64,000 nucleotides of DNA from JABDPF01 sp037384065 (GTDB lineage: Bacteria; Pseudomonadota; Gammaproteobacteria; Xanthomonadales; SZUA-36), in assembly GCA_037384065.1 (NCBI GenBank), contig JARROJ010000014.1, positions 29,724 through 93,723 of the forward strand, given 5' to 3'. How positions within the stretch are numbered: the first letter of the stretch is position 1; each line of letters starts with the position of its first letter. Below, piece by piece: positions 34,670 through 44,425 of this stretch. The position numbers and the translations under genes were made by a program. Under the pieces are notes generated by a model. That model did not search any database and was not told the origin of the DNA. It saw only the letters and a program-made list of their open reading frames with translations.

Positions 34670-36715
34670 ATGAAATCGACCCAGGACAGGACCGCCGTCC
34701 AGAAATCCGGCCGCCTCTACACGATGGTCGGCTTCCTCGTACTGTTGCTGGCTTTCGTCGCCGTGACGTTTTACCTGCTGACGCGCGAGAGCCGCAACCA
34801 GCAGGAATGGATCCGGCTGTCGACCGACCTGCAGGTGCACTCACAGCAACTGGCCAAGTCGGCCGCCGAAGCGGTCGAGGGCAACCGCAGCGCGTTCCTG
34901 CAACTGGGCGATTCCACCGGCACGATGACCGACGCCGTGGATGCCCTGAAAGACGGCGACCCGCTGCGCTCCCTGCCGCCGCTGCCGGCCGGCATGTCGG
35001 ACACCCTGGCCGACCTGGACCAGACCTGGCAGCGCATGAAGACCAACGCGCAGAACATCCTCGACCGCGAAGACCAGGTCATGGCCCTCGCGACGGAAAG
35101 CAACGCCTTCATCCAGGCCATCCCGCAGATCCAGGAACTGACCGACCAGGCGATCCGCGCGCTGACCAGCGCCGGCGCGTCGCGCCAGCAGTTGTTCGTC
35201 GCGGGACGCCAACTGGTGCTGTCCGACCGGATCCTGCGCCATCTCAAGGAAATGCTGCGCGGCGGCACCGGCTCGGTCGCCGCGGCCGACAACTTCACGC
35301 GCGAGATCGAGTACTTCGAGCAGACCATGGACGCGCTGCTGCGCGGCAGCCGCAGCGTCGGCGTGGAACAGGTCACCCAGCCCGAGGCGCGCGCCGCGCT
35401 GGACGAAACGCGCCTGCTGTACGACCAGGCGCGCCCCCAACTCGACACCATTCTGAACTCGACCAGCGACATCCTGGCCGTGCGCGGCGCGGCCGACGCC
35501 ATCTTCGTCGACAGCCTGGACATGTTCGACCTCGCCCGCAGCGTCTCCGGCGAGGTGCTGTACCGCGCCGACACGCGGCTGTGGCCGTCCCTGTGGTCCG
35601 GCTCGCTGGCGCTGGTCGTGATCGTCGCGGCCATCGCGCTGATGGTGCGCTCGTTCCTCAGCAGCGAACGCCGCCGTGCGGTCGAAGCGCGCATGCAGAA
35701 CCAGAAGAACCAGCAGGCCATCATGCGGCTGCTGGACGAAATGAGCTCGCTGGCCGACGGCGACCTGACGGTCCGCGCGACGGTCACCGAAGACATGACC
35801 GGCGCGATCGCCGACGCGGTCAATTTCGCGGTCGAGCAACTCCGGGAACTGGTCACCGGCATCAACATCACCGCGCACACGGTGTCCGAATCGGCCCAGG
35901 ACACGATGGACACCACGCGCAAGCTGGCCGCCGCCTCGGGCGAGCAGGCCGAGCAGGTGCAGGAAGCCGCCGGCACCATGAACGTGATGGCCGAATCCTT
36001 CGACGGCATGGCGAAGCGCTCGCTCGAATCGAGCGAGGTCGCGCGGCGTTCGGTCGAGATCGCGCACAACGGCTCCCAGATGGTGCAGCAGACCATTCGC
36101 GGCATGGACACGATCCGCGACCAGATCCAGGACACCTCCAAGCGCATCAAGCGGCTGGGCGAATCGTCCCAGGAAATCGGCGACATCGTCGAACTGATCA
36201 ACGGCATCGCCGAGCAGACCAATATCCTCGCCCTGAACGCCGCGATCCAGTCCGCCTCGGCCGGCGGCGCCGGGCGGGGCTTCGCGGTGGTCGCGGACGA
36301 GGTCCAGCGCCTCGCCGAGCGCGCCACCAACGCGACGCGCCGCATCGAAATGCTGGTGCAGAACATCCAGGCGGATACCGCGGAAGCCGTCGTTTCGATG
36401 GAATCCACCACCTCCGAGGTGGTCTCCGGGGCCGAAAAGGCCGAAGACGCGGGCGAGGCGCTCAAGCGCATCGAGTCGGTGTCGAAGGACCTCTCCGCGA
36501 TGATCGAATCCATCGCCCAGGAAGCGCAGACCCAGTCCGAGACGGCCACCCGGGTCGCCGGCCAGATGAACAGTATCCGAGACGTCTCGATCCAGACCTA
36601 CGAAGGCAGCAACCAGACCGCGCAGTCGATGGGCCGACTGGCCGACCTGGTGCAGAAGCTCAGCGACTCGGTCGCGGACTTCAAGCTGCCCGAAGAACGA
36701 GGGACCGGCGCATGA
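34670..36715 (+). CDS. pilJ: Type IV pilus methyl-accepting chemotaxis protein PilJ
   Basis: 681 aa (P. aeruginosa PilJ 682). TM1 about residues 17-38 (YTMVGFLVLLLAFVAVTFYLL), a long periplasmic helical region with PilJ-type domain, TM2 near 306-327 (LWSGSLALVVIVAAIALMV), HAMP, and the cytoplasmic signalling hairpin with tip IAEQTNILALNAAIQSASAGG and GRGFAVVADEVQRLAER. Senses surface/pilin cues and signals to ChpA. The operon lacks the methyltransferase PilK and methylesterase ChpB. Stop overlaps the chpA start. Confidence 0.95.
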   Translation: MKSTQDRTAVQKSGRLYTMVGFLVLLLAFVAVTFYLLTRESRNQQEWIRLSTDLQVHSQQLAKSAAEAVEGNRSAFLQLGDSTGTMTDAVDALKDGDPLRSLPPLPAGMSDTLADLDQTWQRMKTNAQNILDREDQVMALATESNAFIQAIPQIQELTDQAIRALTSAGASRQQLFVAGRQLVLSDRILRHLKEMLRGGTGSVAAADNFTREIEYFEQTMDALLRGSRSVGVEQVTQPEARAALDETRLLYDQARPQLDTILNSTSDILAVRGAADAIFVDSLDMFDLARSVSGEVLYRADTRLWPSLWSGSLALVVIVAAIALMVRSFLSSERRRAVEARMQNQKNQQAIMRLLDEMSSLADGDLTVRATVTEDMTGAIADAVNFAVEQLRELVTGINITAHTVSESAQDTMDTTRKLAAASGEQAEQVQEAAGTMNVMAESFDGMAKRSLESSEVARRSVEIAHNGSQMVQQTIRGMDTIRDQIQDTSKRIKRLGESSQEIGDIVELINGIAEQTNILALNAAIQSASAGGAGRGFAVVADEVQRLAERATNATRRIEMLVQNIQADTAEAVVSMESTTSEVVSGAEKAEDAGEALKRIESVSKDLSAMIESIAQEAQTQSETATRVAGQMNSIRDVSIQTYEGSNQTAQSMGRLADLVQKLSDSVADFKLPEERGTGA

Positions 36716-39700
36716 TGCTGGAAGGCTCCAACCAGAGTGCGGCGATCGGCTGGGTCCGTGAGGACCTGGACGAACGCCTCGATGCCATCCGCAGCAACCT
36801 CGAGGCGTTCGCCGAGGACACCTCGCACAACGCGGCCCTGACGACGGTTCAACAGGAGCTCGAACGCCTGAACCTGACGTTCCGCACGATGGCGCAGCAG
36901 GGCGCCCGCATTCTCACCGACGAGATGATGGCGGTCGGCAGCCACATGCTGCACAACGGCAACGCCGACTGCAGTGATTCGCTGAACGCGCTGACCGACG
37001 CGGTGATCGTTCTGCCGTCCTATCTCGACCGCCTGCAGGCCGGCCACGAGGACCTGCCGATCCTGCTGCTGCCCACGCTCAACGAACTCCGCGCGACCCA
37101 CGACGAACAACTGCTCTCCGAAGGCACCCTGTTCGCACCGGAACTGGACGTCATCGTTCCCGAACTGAGCGGCAGCGAAGCCGACCACATCGCCGAGAGC
37201 GATTTCCCCGCCTTCGCGCGCCGCGTGCGCAGCCTGTACCAGGGCGCGCTGCTCGGCTGGCTCAAGGAGCAGTCGAAGAACGATCTGCTGGAACCGATGC
37301 AGCAGGTCTGTCGCAAACTCTATATCCGGCTCGGACGCAACGAGCTGCGCCGCCTGTGGTGGATCGCCGAGCGCGTCATGCAGGGCCTGCGCGACGGCGC
37401 GATCGACAACGACCTGCCGCTGCGCCGGCTGTTCGCGCGCCTCGACCTGACGCTCAAAGCCATGACCGAGGGCGGCGAGACCGGACCCGCCAGCGACACC
37501 ATCACCGCGCTGTCGCGCGCCCTGCTGTTCTATGCGGCCCAGGCCCGGCCGGCGAGCAAGGCGACCGACATGCTGCGCGAGCGGTTCAGGCTGGAGGAAC
37601 TGATCCCGGATCGCGACGCGCTGCTGCGCGCCCGCGGCGCGGTGACCGGCCGGGACGCCGCCCTGTTCGACTCGATCGGCGAAGCGGTCCGCGAAGAGCT
37701 TACCCAGGTCAAGGAAACGCTCGACCTGGAACTGCGCACCGGCCGCATCGACGCCGAGGCGCGGGCCCGCAGCAAGACGTCGCTGCGCCAGCTTGCCGAC
37801 ACCCTGCAAATGTTGAACCTGCCGGTTCCGGCCCGCGCCGTGGAGGAACTGCTGCCGGCGCTGGAGGAAACCGACGGCGTCAGCAACATGGATCTCGACT
37901 CGCCACTGCTCGGCCTGGCGCAGAAGCTGCTCGAGGTCGAGTCCGTTCTCAACACGCACATCCAGTTGCTGGGCGAGCCGGTCGAAGAACCCAAGGGCGC
38001 CGGTTTCGGCGCGCTGCCGCCGCACGAGCAGCGCCAGATCATGAACCGCCTGCTGGACGAGTGCGTAACGACCCTGCACGAGGTCCAGGATGCGGTCCGC
38101 GGGCGTCTCGCCGGTGAACCCGATGCCGATTTCGCGAGCGGGCTCGGTCTGATCGCGGGCGCGCTCGGCGTCGCCGGACTGGACGACGTCACGGCGCTGG
38201 TGAAGAAACTCGAACGCGCCCTGCACGCGGGCCTGGCCGACGTTTCGGCGGACACGGGGCAGGACAAACCGGAAGTGCTGGCGCTGGCCGATGCGATCGC
38301 CGCGCTCGAGCTGTACCTGACGGGCTGCCGCGACGACCAGGCAGGCAACCGCCGCTTCGTCGAGATCATGAGCGATCGGCTCGACGGCCTGCCCGAATCC
38401 GACGCCACGGGCGCGCCCCTGCCGGAAACGGCGATCGAGCTGCCGGCGGCGCCGGAGGTGACCCCGGAACCGCAGGCCGCGGACACCGGGATCGACCCGA
38501 CGATGCTGGCCATCTTCCTCGAGGAATTCGACGCGGTTCATGCGCAGCTCGAAGACCGGCTGGCCGACTGGCTCGACAACACGGACGACGACAAGGCGCT
38601 GGCCGATATCCGGCGCGCGTTCCACACCCTCAAGGGCAGCGGCCGGATGGTCGGCGCCGAAGAAATCGGCGAATTCGCCTGGCGCTTCGAGGAGATGCTG
38701 AATCACCTGATGGAGCGACGCATCGGTTTCACGTCCTCGATGGCCCACGGCCTGACCCTGGCGGCCGGCGCCCTCAACGCGCTGCGCGACCGGCTGGTCG
38801 GCGAAGCGAGCGAACTCGAGGAATCCGGGATTCGCGCCCTGTCCGATTTCGCCCGCCAGCTCACGGCCGGCGGCGAGCCGGACCCCGCCGCGCTCGATGC
38901 CGCGCTGCCGGCTTCGCTGATGCGCCTGATTACCGACCTGCCCGAAGACGAGGACCCGATCCGGCCGCTGGCCGAGGCCGAGGCCGCCGCACAGGCGGCG
39001 ACCGGGACACCGGAAACGGTCGCCGACGAAAAAGCGCCGCCCGCCGCGGACGAGACCCCGGCGCCGGAAACCGCAGAAGCCGAACCCGAGCCGGACGAAG
39101 AAGGCATCGATCCGGCCCTGGCCCAGCTCCTGGTGGGCGAAATCCGCCAGCACCTGGGCGAACTGGAAGCGCTCATCGCGGCCCTGGCCGCCGACGATGC
39201 GCCGGACGTTACCGGCGACCACGTGCGCGCCGTCCACACCCTGGCCGGAAACTTCTCGATGGCGCCGCTGGGCGAGGAGGCCCAGGTCGCCCGCGCCGTG
39301 GAGCGCTACCTCGAAAACCGGCTCAACAGCGACCGGCCGGTCAGCGCGCTCGCCGCCGAACCGCTGCGCACGGCCCTGCATCGCTTCCATCAGCGGCTCT
39401 ATGTGCTGGAGTCCGGCAACGAGACCACCTATCCGCGGGACGACGCGGAACTGCTCGAAATCTTCGAGGGCCTCGCCGTGCTCGAAGACATGGCGGCCGC
39501 CGATGCGCAGGAAGCGGCTGCGCCGACCGAACCGGCCGGGGAAATCGAACCCGAGCCGGAATCCGAAGTCGAGCGCGAGGCCGACGCGGAACCCGCGGCG
39601 GAGCCCGAACCGGCAACGACGGGCGCGGATACCCTCGTCATCGAGGAAGGCGGCATTATCGCCATTTTCCTCGAGGAAGCCACCGAAGTCCTCGAGCGCT

Positions 39701-42105
39701 GCGACACGCTGCTCAACAACTGGCGCGATCAACTCGCCGACCAGAAATTGGTGCAGAACCTGCAGCGCGAGATCCACACCTTCAAGGGCGGCGCCCGCAT
39801 GGCGGGGCTGGAAGACCTCGGCACGCTGGCGCACGCGATGGAGACCCTGCTCGAGAACATCGCCCAGCAGCGCGTGGAAGCGACCATCGCCGCGGTCCAG
39901 GCGCTGGAGGAAGGCTGCGATGCCCTGACCCTGGCGGTCGAACGGGTCCAGTCCGGCCGCCTGCCGGACACCGACGCGGCGCAGCGCCGGTTCGAGAAAC
40001 GCGTCCGGGCCCTGCGCGCGCCGCAGGCCAGCGAAGAATTCGAGAGCCGACGCCCCGAACCGCGCCCCGAATCGGAAGCCGAGCCGCCGGCGGAGGCCGC
40101 AGCGCCCGAGCCCCCGGCGCCGGCAGCGCCCCCGCCTGCGCCGTCCGACATCCGCGTGACGCGCGAACCCGCCGCGCGGCCGGACCCCGAGCGCGGCAAG
40201 CGCAAGGAAACACCGCGCGAGTTCCTGGAAATCCAGGAGCGCCCGGCCGCGGCCGAGGAGTCCGCCCCCGGCGCGCAAATCCGCGTCGCCGCGGACCTGA
40301 TGGACAAGCTGGTCAACTATGCCGGCGAGGTCAGCATCTACCGGTCGCGTCTCGAGCAGCAGATCGGTTCGGTGCGCGTCAACCTCAAAGACGTCGATGC
40401 GACCATCAACCGGCTGAAAGAACAGCTGCGCAAGATGGACATGGAGAGCGAGGCGCAGATGATGTCGCGCTACCAGAGCGCCTCGACCAAGGGGGCGACC
40501 GAATTCGACCCGCTCGAACTGGACCGCTTCTCCAACATGCAACAGCTGTCGCGCGCCCTGTCGGAATCGGTCAGCGACCTGCTCAACCTCCACGAAATGC
40601 TCGAGGAGTCCATGCGCCAGGCCGAAACCCTGCTCACGCAGCAGTCCCGGGTCAGCTCCGACCTGCAGGAAGGCCTGATGCAGACCCGCATGACGCCCTT
40701 CGGCAGCGCCGCGCCCCGGCTGCGCCGCGTGGTCCGGACGGCGGCGACGGAAACCGGCAAGAAGGCGCGCCTGCAACTGCGCATGGCCGGTTCCAACGAT
40801 CACCTGGACCGCAACGTGCTGGAACGCATCACGGCGCCGCTGGAACACATGCTGCGCAACGCCGTGGCGCACGGCATCGAGACGCCGAAGGAGCGCCGCA
40901 AGGCAAAGAAACCGGAGGAAGGCAGCATCGTCGTCACCGTGGAAGCCGAGGCCACGGAATTTCTGATCCGGGTCGAGGACGACGGCGCCGGCGTCAACCT
41001 GGACGCCGTGCGCAAAAAAGCGATCGCCCGGGGACTGCTCGGCGAGAGCGAGGAAATCGACCCGCGCGAACTGGTTCAGTTCATTCGCCGCAGCGGTTTC
41101 TCGACCGCCGACACCGTGACGGGTCTGGCCGGCCGCGGCGTCGGCATGGACGTCGTCAACAGCGAAATCAAACAGATCGGCGGTTCGCTGGAAATCGACA
41201 CCGAGCGCGGCAAGGGCACGCAGTTCACGATTCGCATACCGTTCAGCCTCGCCGTCATGCAGGCGATCGGTGTGGCGGTCGGCGACCGGTTGTTCCAGGT
41301 GCCACTGAACGCGGTCGCCGGCGTCGCGCGCATGACGCCGGCGGAATACACCGCGCTGCTGGAAAGCGACGCGCCGGCCTACGCGTTCGCCGGCCAGGAA
41401 TACCCGCTGCTCGAACTCGAACCGTTGCTGGACGCGCCACCACAGCCGCTGGACAGCGACAACGTCTCGTTGCTGATGATCTCGGCCGGCGAGTATGTCG
41501 CCGCGTTCCGGGTTTCCGAACTGCGGGGCCACCAGGAAGTCGTGATCAAACCGGTCGGCCCGCAGATCAGCAGCATTCCCGGCATTCTCGGCGGCACCAT
41601 CGCGGCCGACGGCCAGGTCATGCTGATCCTGGACATGGGACCGCTGATCCGGCGCGGACTCGAAATGCCGCTGCACCCGGTGGAAGCGGCGCCGGCGCCG
41701 GCACAGGAAGCGCGCACACCGACCGTCATGGTGGTGGACGATTCGATCACCATGCGCAAGGTCACCTCCCGCGTGCTGGAAAACCATTCACTGGACGTCG
41801 TAACCGCCAACGACGGGCTCGACGCGTCGGAGAAACTTCGCGACATCGTGCCCGACCTGATATTGCTGGACATCGAAATGCCCCGCATGGACGGCTACGA
41901 GTTGCTCGAACACATCCGCGCCGACGCCCGCCTGCGGCACGTTCCGGTCGTCATGATCACGTCGCGCGCCGGCCAGAAGCACCGCAAGAAGGCCCGGGCC
42001 GCCGGCGCCAACGATTACCTGACGAAGCCCTACCAGGAGCCCGAACTGGTCGAAAAAGTAGGCGAAATGCTCGACCGCGAACTGACACCGCGGAGGTCCG
42101 ACTGA
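36712..42105 (+). CDS. chpA: Hybrid sensor kinase ChpA of the type IV pilus chemosensory system
   Basis: 1,797 aa CheA-type hybrid kinase, against about 2,470 in P. aeruginosa. The N-terminal about 600 residues are helical and FimL/HPt-like without a clear phospho-His. HPt modules follow with His638 (FHTLKGSGRM), His842 (VHTLAGNFSM, degenerate) and His1022 (IHTFKGGARMAG), joined by acidic Pro/Ala/Glu linkers. Next are the dimerisation helices (IRVAADLMDKLVNYAGEV), the ATPase with N-box Asn1383 and GRGVGMDVV, a CheW domain, and a C-terminal receiver with Asp1720 (LLDIEMPRMDGYE). ATG at 36712 overlaps the pilJ stop. Confidence 0.95.
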   Translation: MMLEGSNQSAAIGWVREDLDERLDAIRSNLEAFAEDTSHNAALTTVQQELERLNLTFRTMAQQGARILTDEMMAVGSHMLHNGNADCSDSLNALTDAVIVLPSYLDRLQAGHEDLPILLLPTLNELRATHDEQLLSEGTLFAPELDVIVPELSGSEADHIAESDFPAFARRVRSLYQGALLGWLKEQSKNDLLEPMQQVCRKLYIRLGRNELRRLWWIAERVMQGLRDGAIDNDLPLRRLFARLDLTLKAMTEGGETGPASDTITALSRALLFYAAQARPASKATDMLRERFRLEELIPDRDALLRARGAVTGRDAALFDSIGEAVREELTQVKETLDLELRTGRIDAEARARSKTSLRQLADTLQMLNLPVPARAVEELLPALEETDGVSNMDLDSPLLGLAQKLLEVESVLNTHIQLLGEPVEEPKGAGFGALPPHEQRQIMNRLLDECVTTLHEVQDAVRGRLAGEPDADFASGLGLIAGALGVAGLDDVTALVKKLERALHAGLADVSADTGQDKPEVLALADAIAALELYLTGCRDDQAGNRRFVEIMSDRLDGLPESDATGAPLPETAIELPAAPEVTPEPQAADTGIDPTMLAIFLEEFDAVHAQLEDRLADWLDNTDDDKALADIRRAFHTLKGSGRMVGAEEIGEFAWRFEEMLNHLMERRIGFTSSMAHGLTLAAGALNALRDRLVGEASELEESGIRALSDFARQLTAGGEPDPAALDAALPASLMRLITDLPEDEDPIRPLAEAEAAAQAATGTPETVADEKAPPAADETPAPETAEAEPEPDEEGIDPALAQLLVGEIRQHLGELEALIAALAADDAPDVTGDHVRAVHTLAGNFSMAPLGEEAQVARAVERYLENRLNSDRPVSALAAEPLRTALHRFHQRLYVLESGNETTYPRDDAELLEIFEGLAVLEDMAAADAQEAAAPTEPAGEIEPEPESEVEREADAEPAAEPEPATTGADTLVIEEGGIIAIFLEEATEVLERCDTLLNNWRDQLADQKLVQNLQREIHTFKGGARMAGLEDLGTLAHAMETLLENIAQQRVEATIAAVQALEEGCDALTLAVERVQSGRLPDTDAAQRRFEKRVRALRAPQASEEFESRRPEPRPESEAEPPAEAAAPEPPAPAAPPPAPSDIRVTREPAARPDPERGKRKETPREFLEIQERPAAAEESAPGAQIRVAADLMDKLVNYAGEVSIYRSRLEQQIGSVRVNLKDVDATINRLKEQLRKMDMESEAQMMSRYQSASTKGATEFDPLELDRFSNMQQLSRALSESVSDLLNLHEMLEESMRQAETLLTQQSRVSSDLQEGLMQTRMTPFGSAAPRLRRVVRTAATETGKKARLQLRMAGSNDHLDRNVLERITAPLEHMLRNAVAHGIETPKERRKAKKPEEGSIVVTVEAEATEFLIRVEDDGAGVNLDAVRKKAIARGLLGESEEIDPRELVQFIRRSGFSTADTVTGLAGRGVGMDVVNSEIKQIGGSLEIDTERGKGTQFTIRIPFSLAVMQAIGVAVGDRLFQVPLNAVAGVARMTPAEYTALLESDAPAYAFAGQEYPLLELEPLLDAPPQPLDSDNVSLLMISAGEYVAAFRVSELRGHQEVVIKPVGPQISSIPGILGGTIAADGQVMLILDMGPLIRRGLEMPLHPVEAAPAPAQEARTPTVMVVDDSITMRKVTSRVLENHSLDVVTANDGLDASEKLRDIVPDLILLDIEMPRMDGYELLEHIRADARLRHVPVVMITSRAGQKHRKKARAAGANDYLTKPYQEPELVEKVGEMLDRELTPRRSD

Positions 42106-42106
42106 C

Positions 42107-42652
42107 ATGACGAAATCCGCCTACGGCAAGCAGAACGGGGGCCGCAAGCGCGTGCTGCGACGCTCCGGCGTGCCGCCCGAGATCCACTGCATGATGATTC
42201 CGGCGCAGGACGCCACCCTGTTGTTGCCGACCAGCGTGATGGCCGAGGTGATGGATTACAGCGCCCCGCAGCCGATCGAGGATGCGCCGCACTGGCTGTT
42301 CGGCCAGATCGACTGGGAGGGGCGGCAGGTGCCGGTTTTCGATTTCAGTGCGCTGATCAACGGCAGCGAACCGCAGTCGCCCTCGTCGCGCGCGCGCATC
42401 ATGGTGCTGAAATCGTTGTCCGATTCGAACCGCATGCCCTACCTCGGGTTGCTGATGACCGGCCTGCCGCGACCGGTCACGCTGAAAGACAGCGCGCTGG
42501 AGCAAACCGGCGACGAGAAAAAGGCGCTGGGAGTGTTCAGCCGGGTGCGCCTGGATGGCGAGGACGCGATCATTCCCGACATGGACCGGCTCTCGCACCT
42601 GGTGCGCCATGCAACGTTCGGGGCGCTGCCGATTACGCAGCTGGAGCAATAG
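42107..42652 (+). CDS. chpC: CheW-like protein ChpC
   Basis: 181 aa. A divergent CheW domain: residues 25-170 with IHCMMIPAQDATLLLPTSVMAEVMDY, HWLFGQIDWEGRQVPVFDFSALIN and the terminal IPDMDRLSHLVRHATFG. It follows chpA by one base and ends the operon, the position of ChpC in Pseudomonas. A basic N-terminal extension (KQNGGRKRVLRRSG) precedes the domain. Probably a second coupling protein for other receptors. Confidence 0.85.
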   Translation: MTKSAYGKQNGGRKRVLRRSGVPPEIHCMMIPAQDATLLLPTSVMAEVMDYSAPQPIEDAPHWLFGQIDWEGRQVPVFDFSALINGSEPQSPSSRARIMVLKSLSDSNRMPYLGLLMTGLPRPVTLKDSALEQTGDEKKALGVFSRVRLDGEDAIIPDMDRLSHLVRHATFGALPITQLEQ

Positions 42653-42717
42653 GCGAACCGGGTTCACGCTCCTTCGCGCCACGACTTCGTGAGCGGGAAG
42701 AGGTGCCGCTACCGCGA

Positions 42718-42832
42718 TCGCTTACTCATGCCCGGGGAACGCTCGAGCACATCCTGTGACGCTTGGATGACGCCATCCCTGGCGTCATACATCCCCGTAC
42801 ATGAGTAAGCGAAGGCGTTGCAACGCCTTCGC
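42718..42832. repeat. Compound palindromic intergenic element
   Basis: Outer arms 42718-42738 and 42792-42812 pair over 19 of 21 positions (perfect for TCGCTTACTCATG; internal 2-base mismatch). Inside are GCTCGAGC (42741-42748), CACA/TGTG (42748-42758) and a perfect hairpin ATGACGCCA-tccc-TGGCGTCAT (42767-42788). A perfect 24-base palindrome (42809-42832) overlaps the right arm. It lies between convergent chpC and rsmE and could act as a bidirectional terminator. Only this copy is seen in the window; it has the look of a REP/MITE-type repeat. Confidence 0.75.
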
Positions 42833-42863
42833 AGCGAGAAAGCCCCGATACAGAACAGGTCGC

Positions 42864-43595
42864 TTAAAAATCCCCGTGCAATGCCTGCAGCACTGCAATG
42901 GCGGCGGGCGCGGCGGTTTCGGTGCGCAGGATGCGCGGGCCGAGCGTCACCCGCACGACGCCCCGCGCATCCATCCGGTCGACTTCGGCGGCACTGAATC
43001 CGCCCTCCGGACCGACGGCGAGCTCGAACGCGGTCGCGGCGGGCACGTCGGCCAGGCGTCGGTCGGCGTCCGGATCCAGCACGAGCCGCGTGGTGGCCGC
43101 CGGATCGGATTCCGCCGGCCAAGCGTCCAGCCCGCCGGGCGCGGCGAGCTCGGGAATGCGCGCCCGCCCGCTCTGCTCGCACGCCGCCACGATGACGCTG
43201 CGCCAGTGGTCCAGCCGCTTGGCCAGGCGTTTGCCATCGAGACGAACTTCCACGCGCTCGCTCAGCACCGGGCGAAACGCAGTCGCGCCCAGCTCGGTGC
43301 ATTTCTGCAGGGTCTGATCCATGCGCTCGCCGCGGCTGACGGCCTGGACGATCGTGATGGCGAGCGGTGACTCGCGCCGCGCCGGCAGGCGGCTGCGCAC
43401 GGCGATGCGCACGGTGTTGCGGTCCGCGGCCAGCACCTCGGCGGCGTAATCGCAGCCATCGCCATTGAACAGGACGATCGTCTGACCGGCCGCCACGCGC
43501 AGCACGCGGCCGAGGTAATGGGCGCGGTCATTTTCCAGCCGGATTTCGTGCTCCGGCTCGAGTGGCTGCTCGGTGTGAATGCGGTGCAGGCGCAC
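42864..43595 (-). CDS. rsmE: 16S rRNA (uracil1498-N3)-methyltransferase RsmE
   Basis: 243 aa SPOUT methyltransferase. N-terminal PUA-like domain (HYLGRVLRVAAGQTIVLFNGDG), then KCTELGATAFRPVLSERVEV, VAACEQSGRARIPEL and the SAM-knot AVGPEGGFSAAEVDRM with LGPRILRTETAAPAAIAVLQ. GTG start at 43595 with GGAG seven bases upstream; a frame extending to 43649 is not supported. Convergent with chpC across the palindromic element, divergent from the IMPase gene. Confidence 0.95.
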   Translation of the reverse strand: MRLHRIHTEQPLEPEHEIRLENDRAHYLGRVLRVAAGQTIVLFNGDGCDYAAEVLAADRNTVRIAVRSRLPARRESPLAITIVQAVSRGERMDQTLQKCTELGATAFRPVLSERVEVRLDGKRLAKRLDHWRSVIVAACEQSGRARIPELAAPGGLDAWPAESDPAATTRLVLDPDADRRLADVPAATAFELAVGPEGGFSAAEVDRMDARGVVRVTLGPRILRTETAAPAAIAVLQALHGDF

Positions 43596-43663
43596 GGGTG
43601 GACTCCGGCTTGATCGGGCGCTGGTGGTATCATTCCCTATCTTTCGCACCGCTGCAAAACTTT

Positions 43664-44425
43664 ATGGAACGCTTCCTGAAAACCGCGCTGGCCGCCGCCG
43701 AGGCCGCGTCCGCGGAAACCATGAACTATTACCGCGGAACCTTCGAGGTCGAGCTGAAGGAAGACCAGACGCCGGTGACGGTGGCCGACCGCCGGGCCGA
43801 GGACATCATCCGCGACGCCCTGCTGGGCGCATTCCCCGAGCACGGTTTTTTCGGCGAGGAGTCCGGGCGACGCCAGGCCGACGCCGAGTATCTCTGGCTG
43901 GTCGATCCGATCGACGGCACGAAGAGCTTCGTGAACGGTTACGGCATGTGGTCGACCCAGATCGCGCTGATGCACCGCGGCGAACTGGTGCTCGGCGTAT
44001 CCGCCGCGCCCGCGGCGCAGGAAACCGCCTGGGCCGCCCGCGGGCTGGGCGCCTGGCTGAACGGCGCATCGATCCGCGTCAGCGACACCGCCGACCTGGC
44101 CCGCGCCGCGGTATCCACCGGTAACATCGGCTCGCTGGCGCGCTCGAACCGGTGGGCGTCGCTCGGACGAATCCTGGCCACGGCGGACCGCACGCGCGGC
44201 TACGGCGACTATTACCACTACCATCGCCTGGCGGCGGGCCAGCTCGATGCCGTCATCGAATCGGACGTGAACATCCTCGACATCGCCGCCCTGGTGGTCA
44301 TCGTGCGCGAAGCCGGCGGCGTGTTCACCGACCTGGACGGCAACACGCCCGGCCTCGAGACGCGCTCCGTGCTGGCGGCTGCGCCGGCGTTGCATGGCAC
44401 GTTGCTGGACCTCATCGGCGCGTGA
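43664..44425 (+). CDS. Inositol monophosphatase-family phosphatase, possibly histidinol-phosphatase (HisN-like)
   Basis: 253 aa. IMPase motifs: Glu in FFGEESG, metal triad WLVDPIDGTKSFVNG, and the third Asp in ESDVNILDIAALVVIVREAGG. The spelling DPIDGTKSF with a following GYGMWSTQIAL resembles the HisN branch that dephosphorylates histidinol phosphate, although generic IMPase or nucleotidase activity is possible. ATG at 43664. Heads a three-gene overlap with nudE and cysQ. Confidence 0.85.
   Translation: MERFLKTALAAAEAASAETMNYYRGTFEVELKEDQTPVTVADRRAEDIIRDALLGAFPEHGFFGEESGRRQADAEYLWLVDPIDGTKSFVNGYGMWSTQIALMHRGELVLGVSAAPAAQETAWAARGLGAWLNGASIRVSDTADLARAAVSTGNIGSLARSNRWASLGRILATADRTRGYGDYYHYHRLAAGQLDAVIESDVNILDIAALVVIVREAGGVFTDLDGNTPGLETRSVLAAAPALHGTLLDLIGA

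Noticed and set aside
34807..36700. Upstream extension of the chpA frame through pilJ
   Set aside because: This region translates as Arg/Pro-rich noise in that frame, whereas pilJ is clearly coding; chpA starts at the overlapping ATG at 36712.
36598..41787. Open frame of 1,729 codons antisense to chpA
   Set aside because: A by-product of strong G/C third-position bias in chpA; its translation is low-complexity and shows no domain, while the sense frame has a full ChpA architecture.
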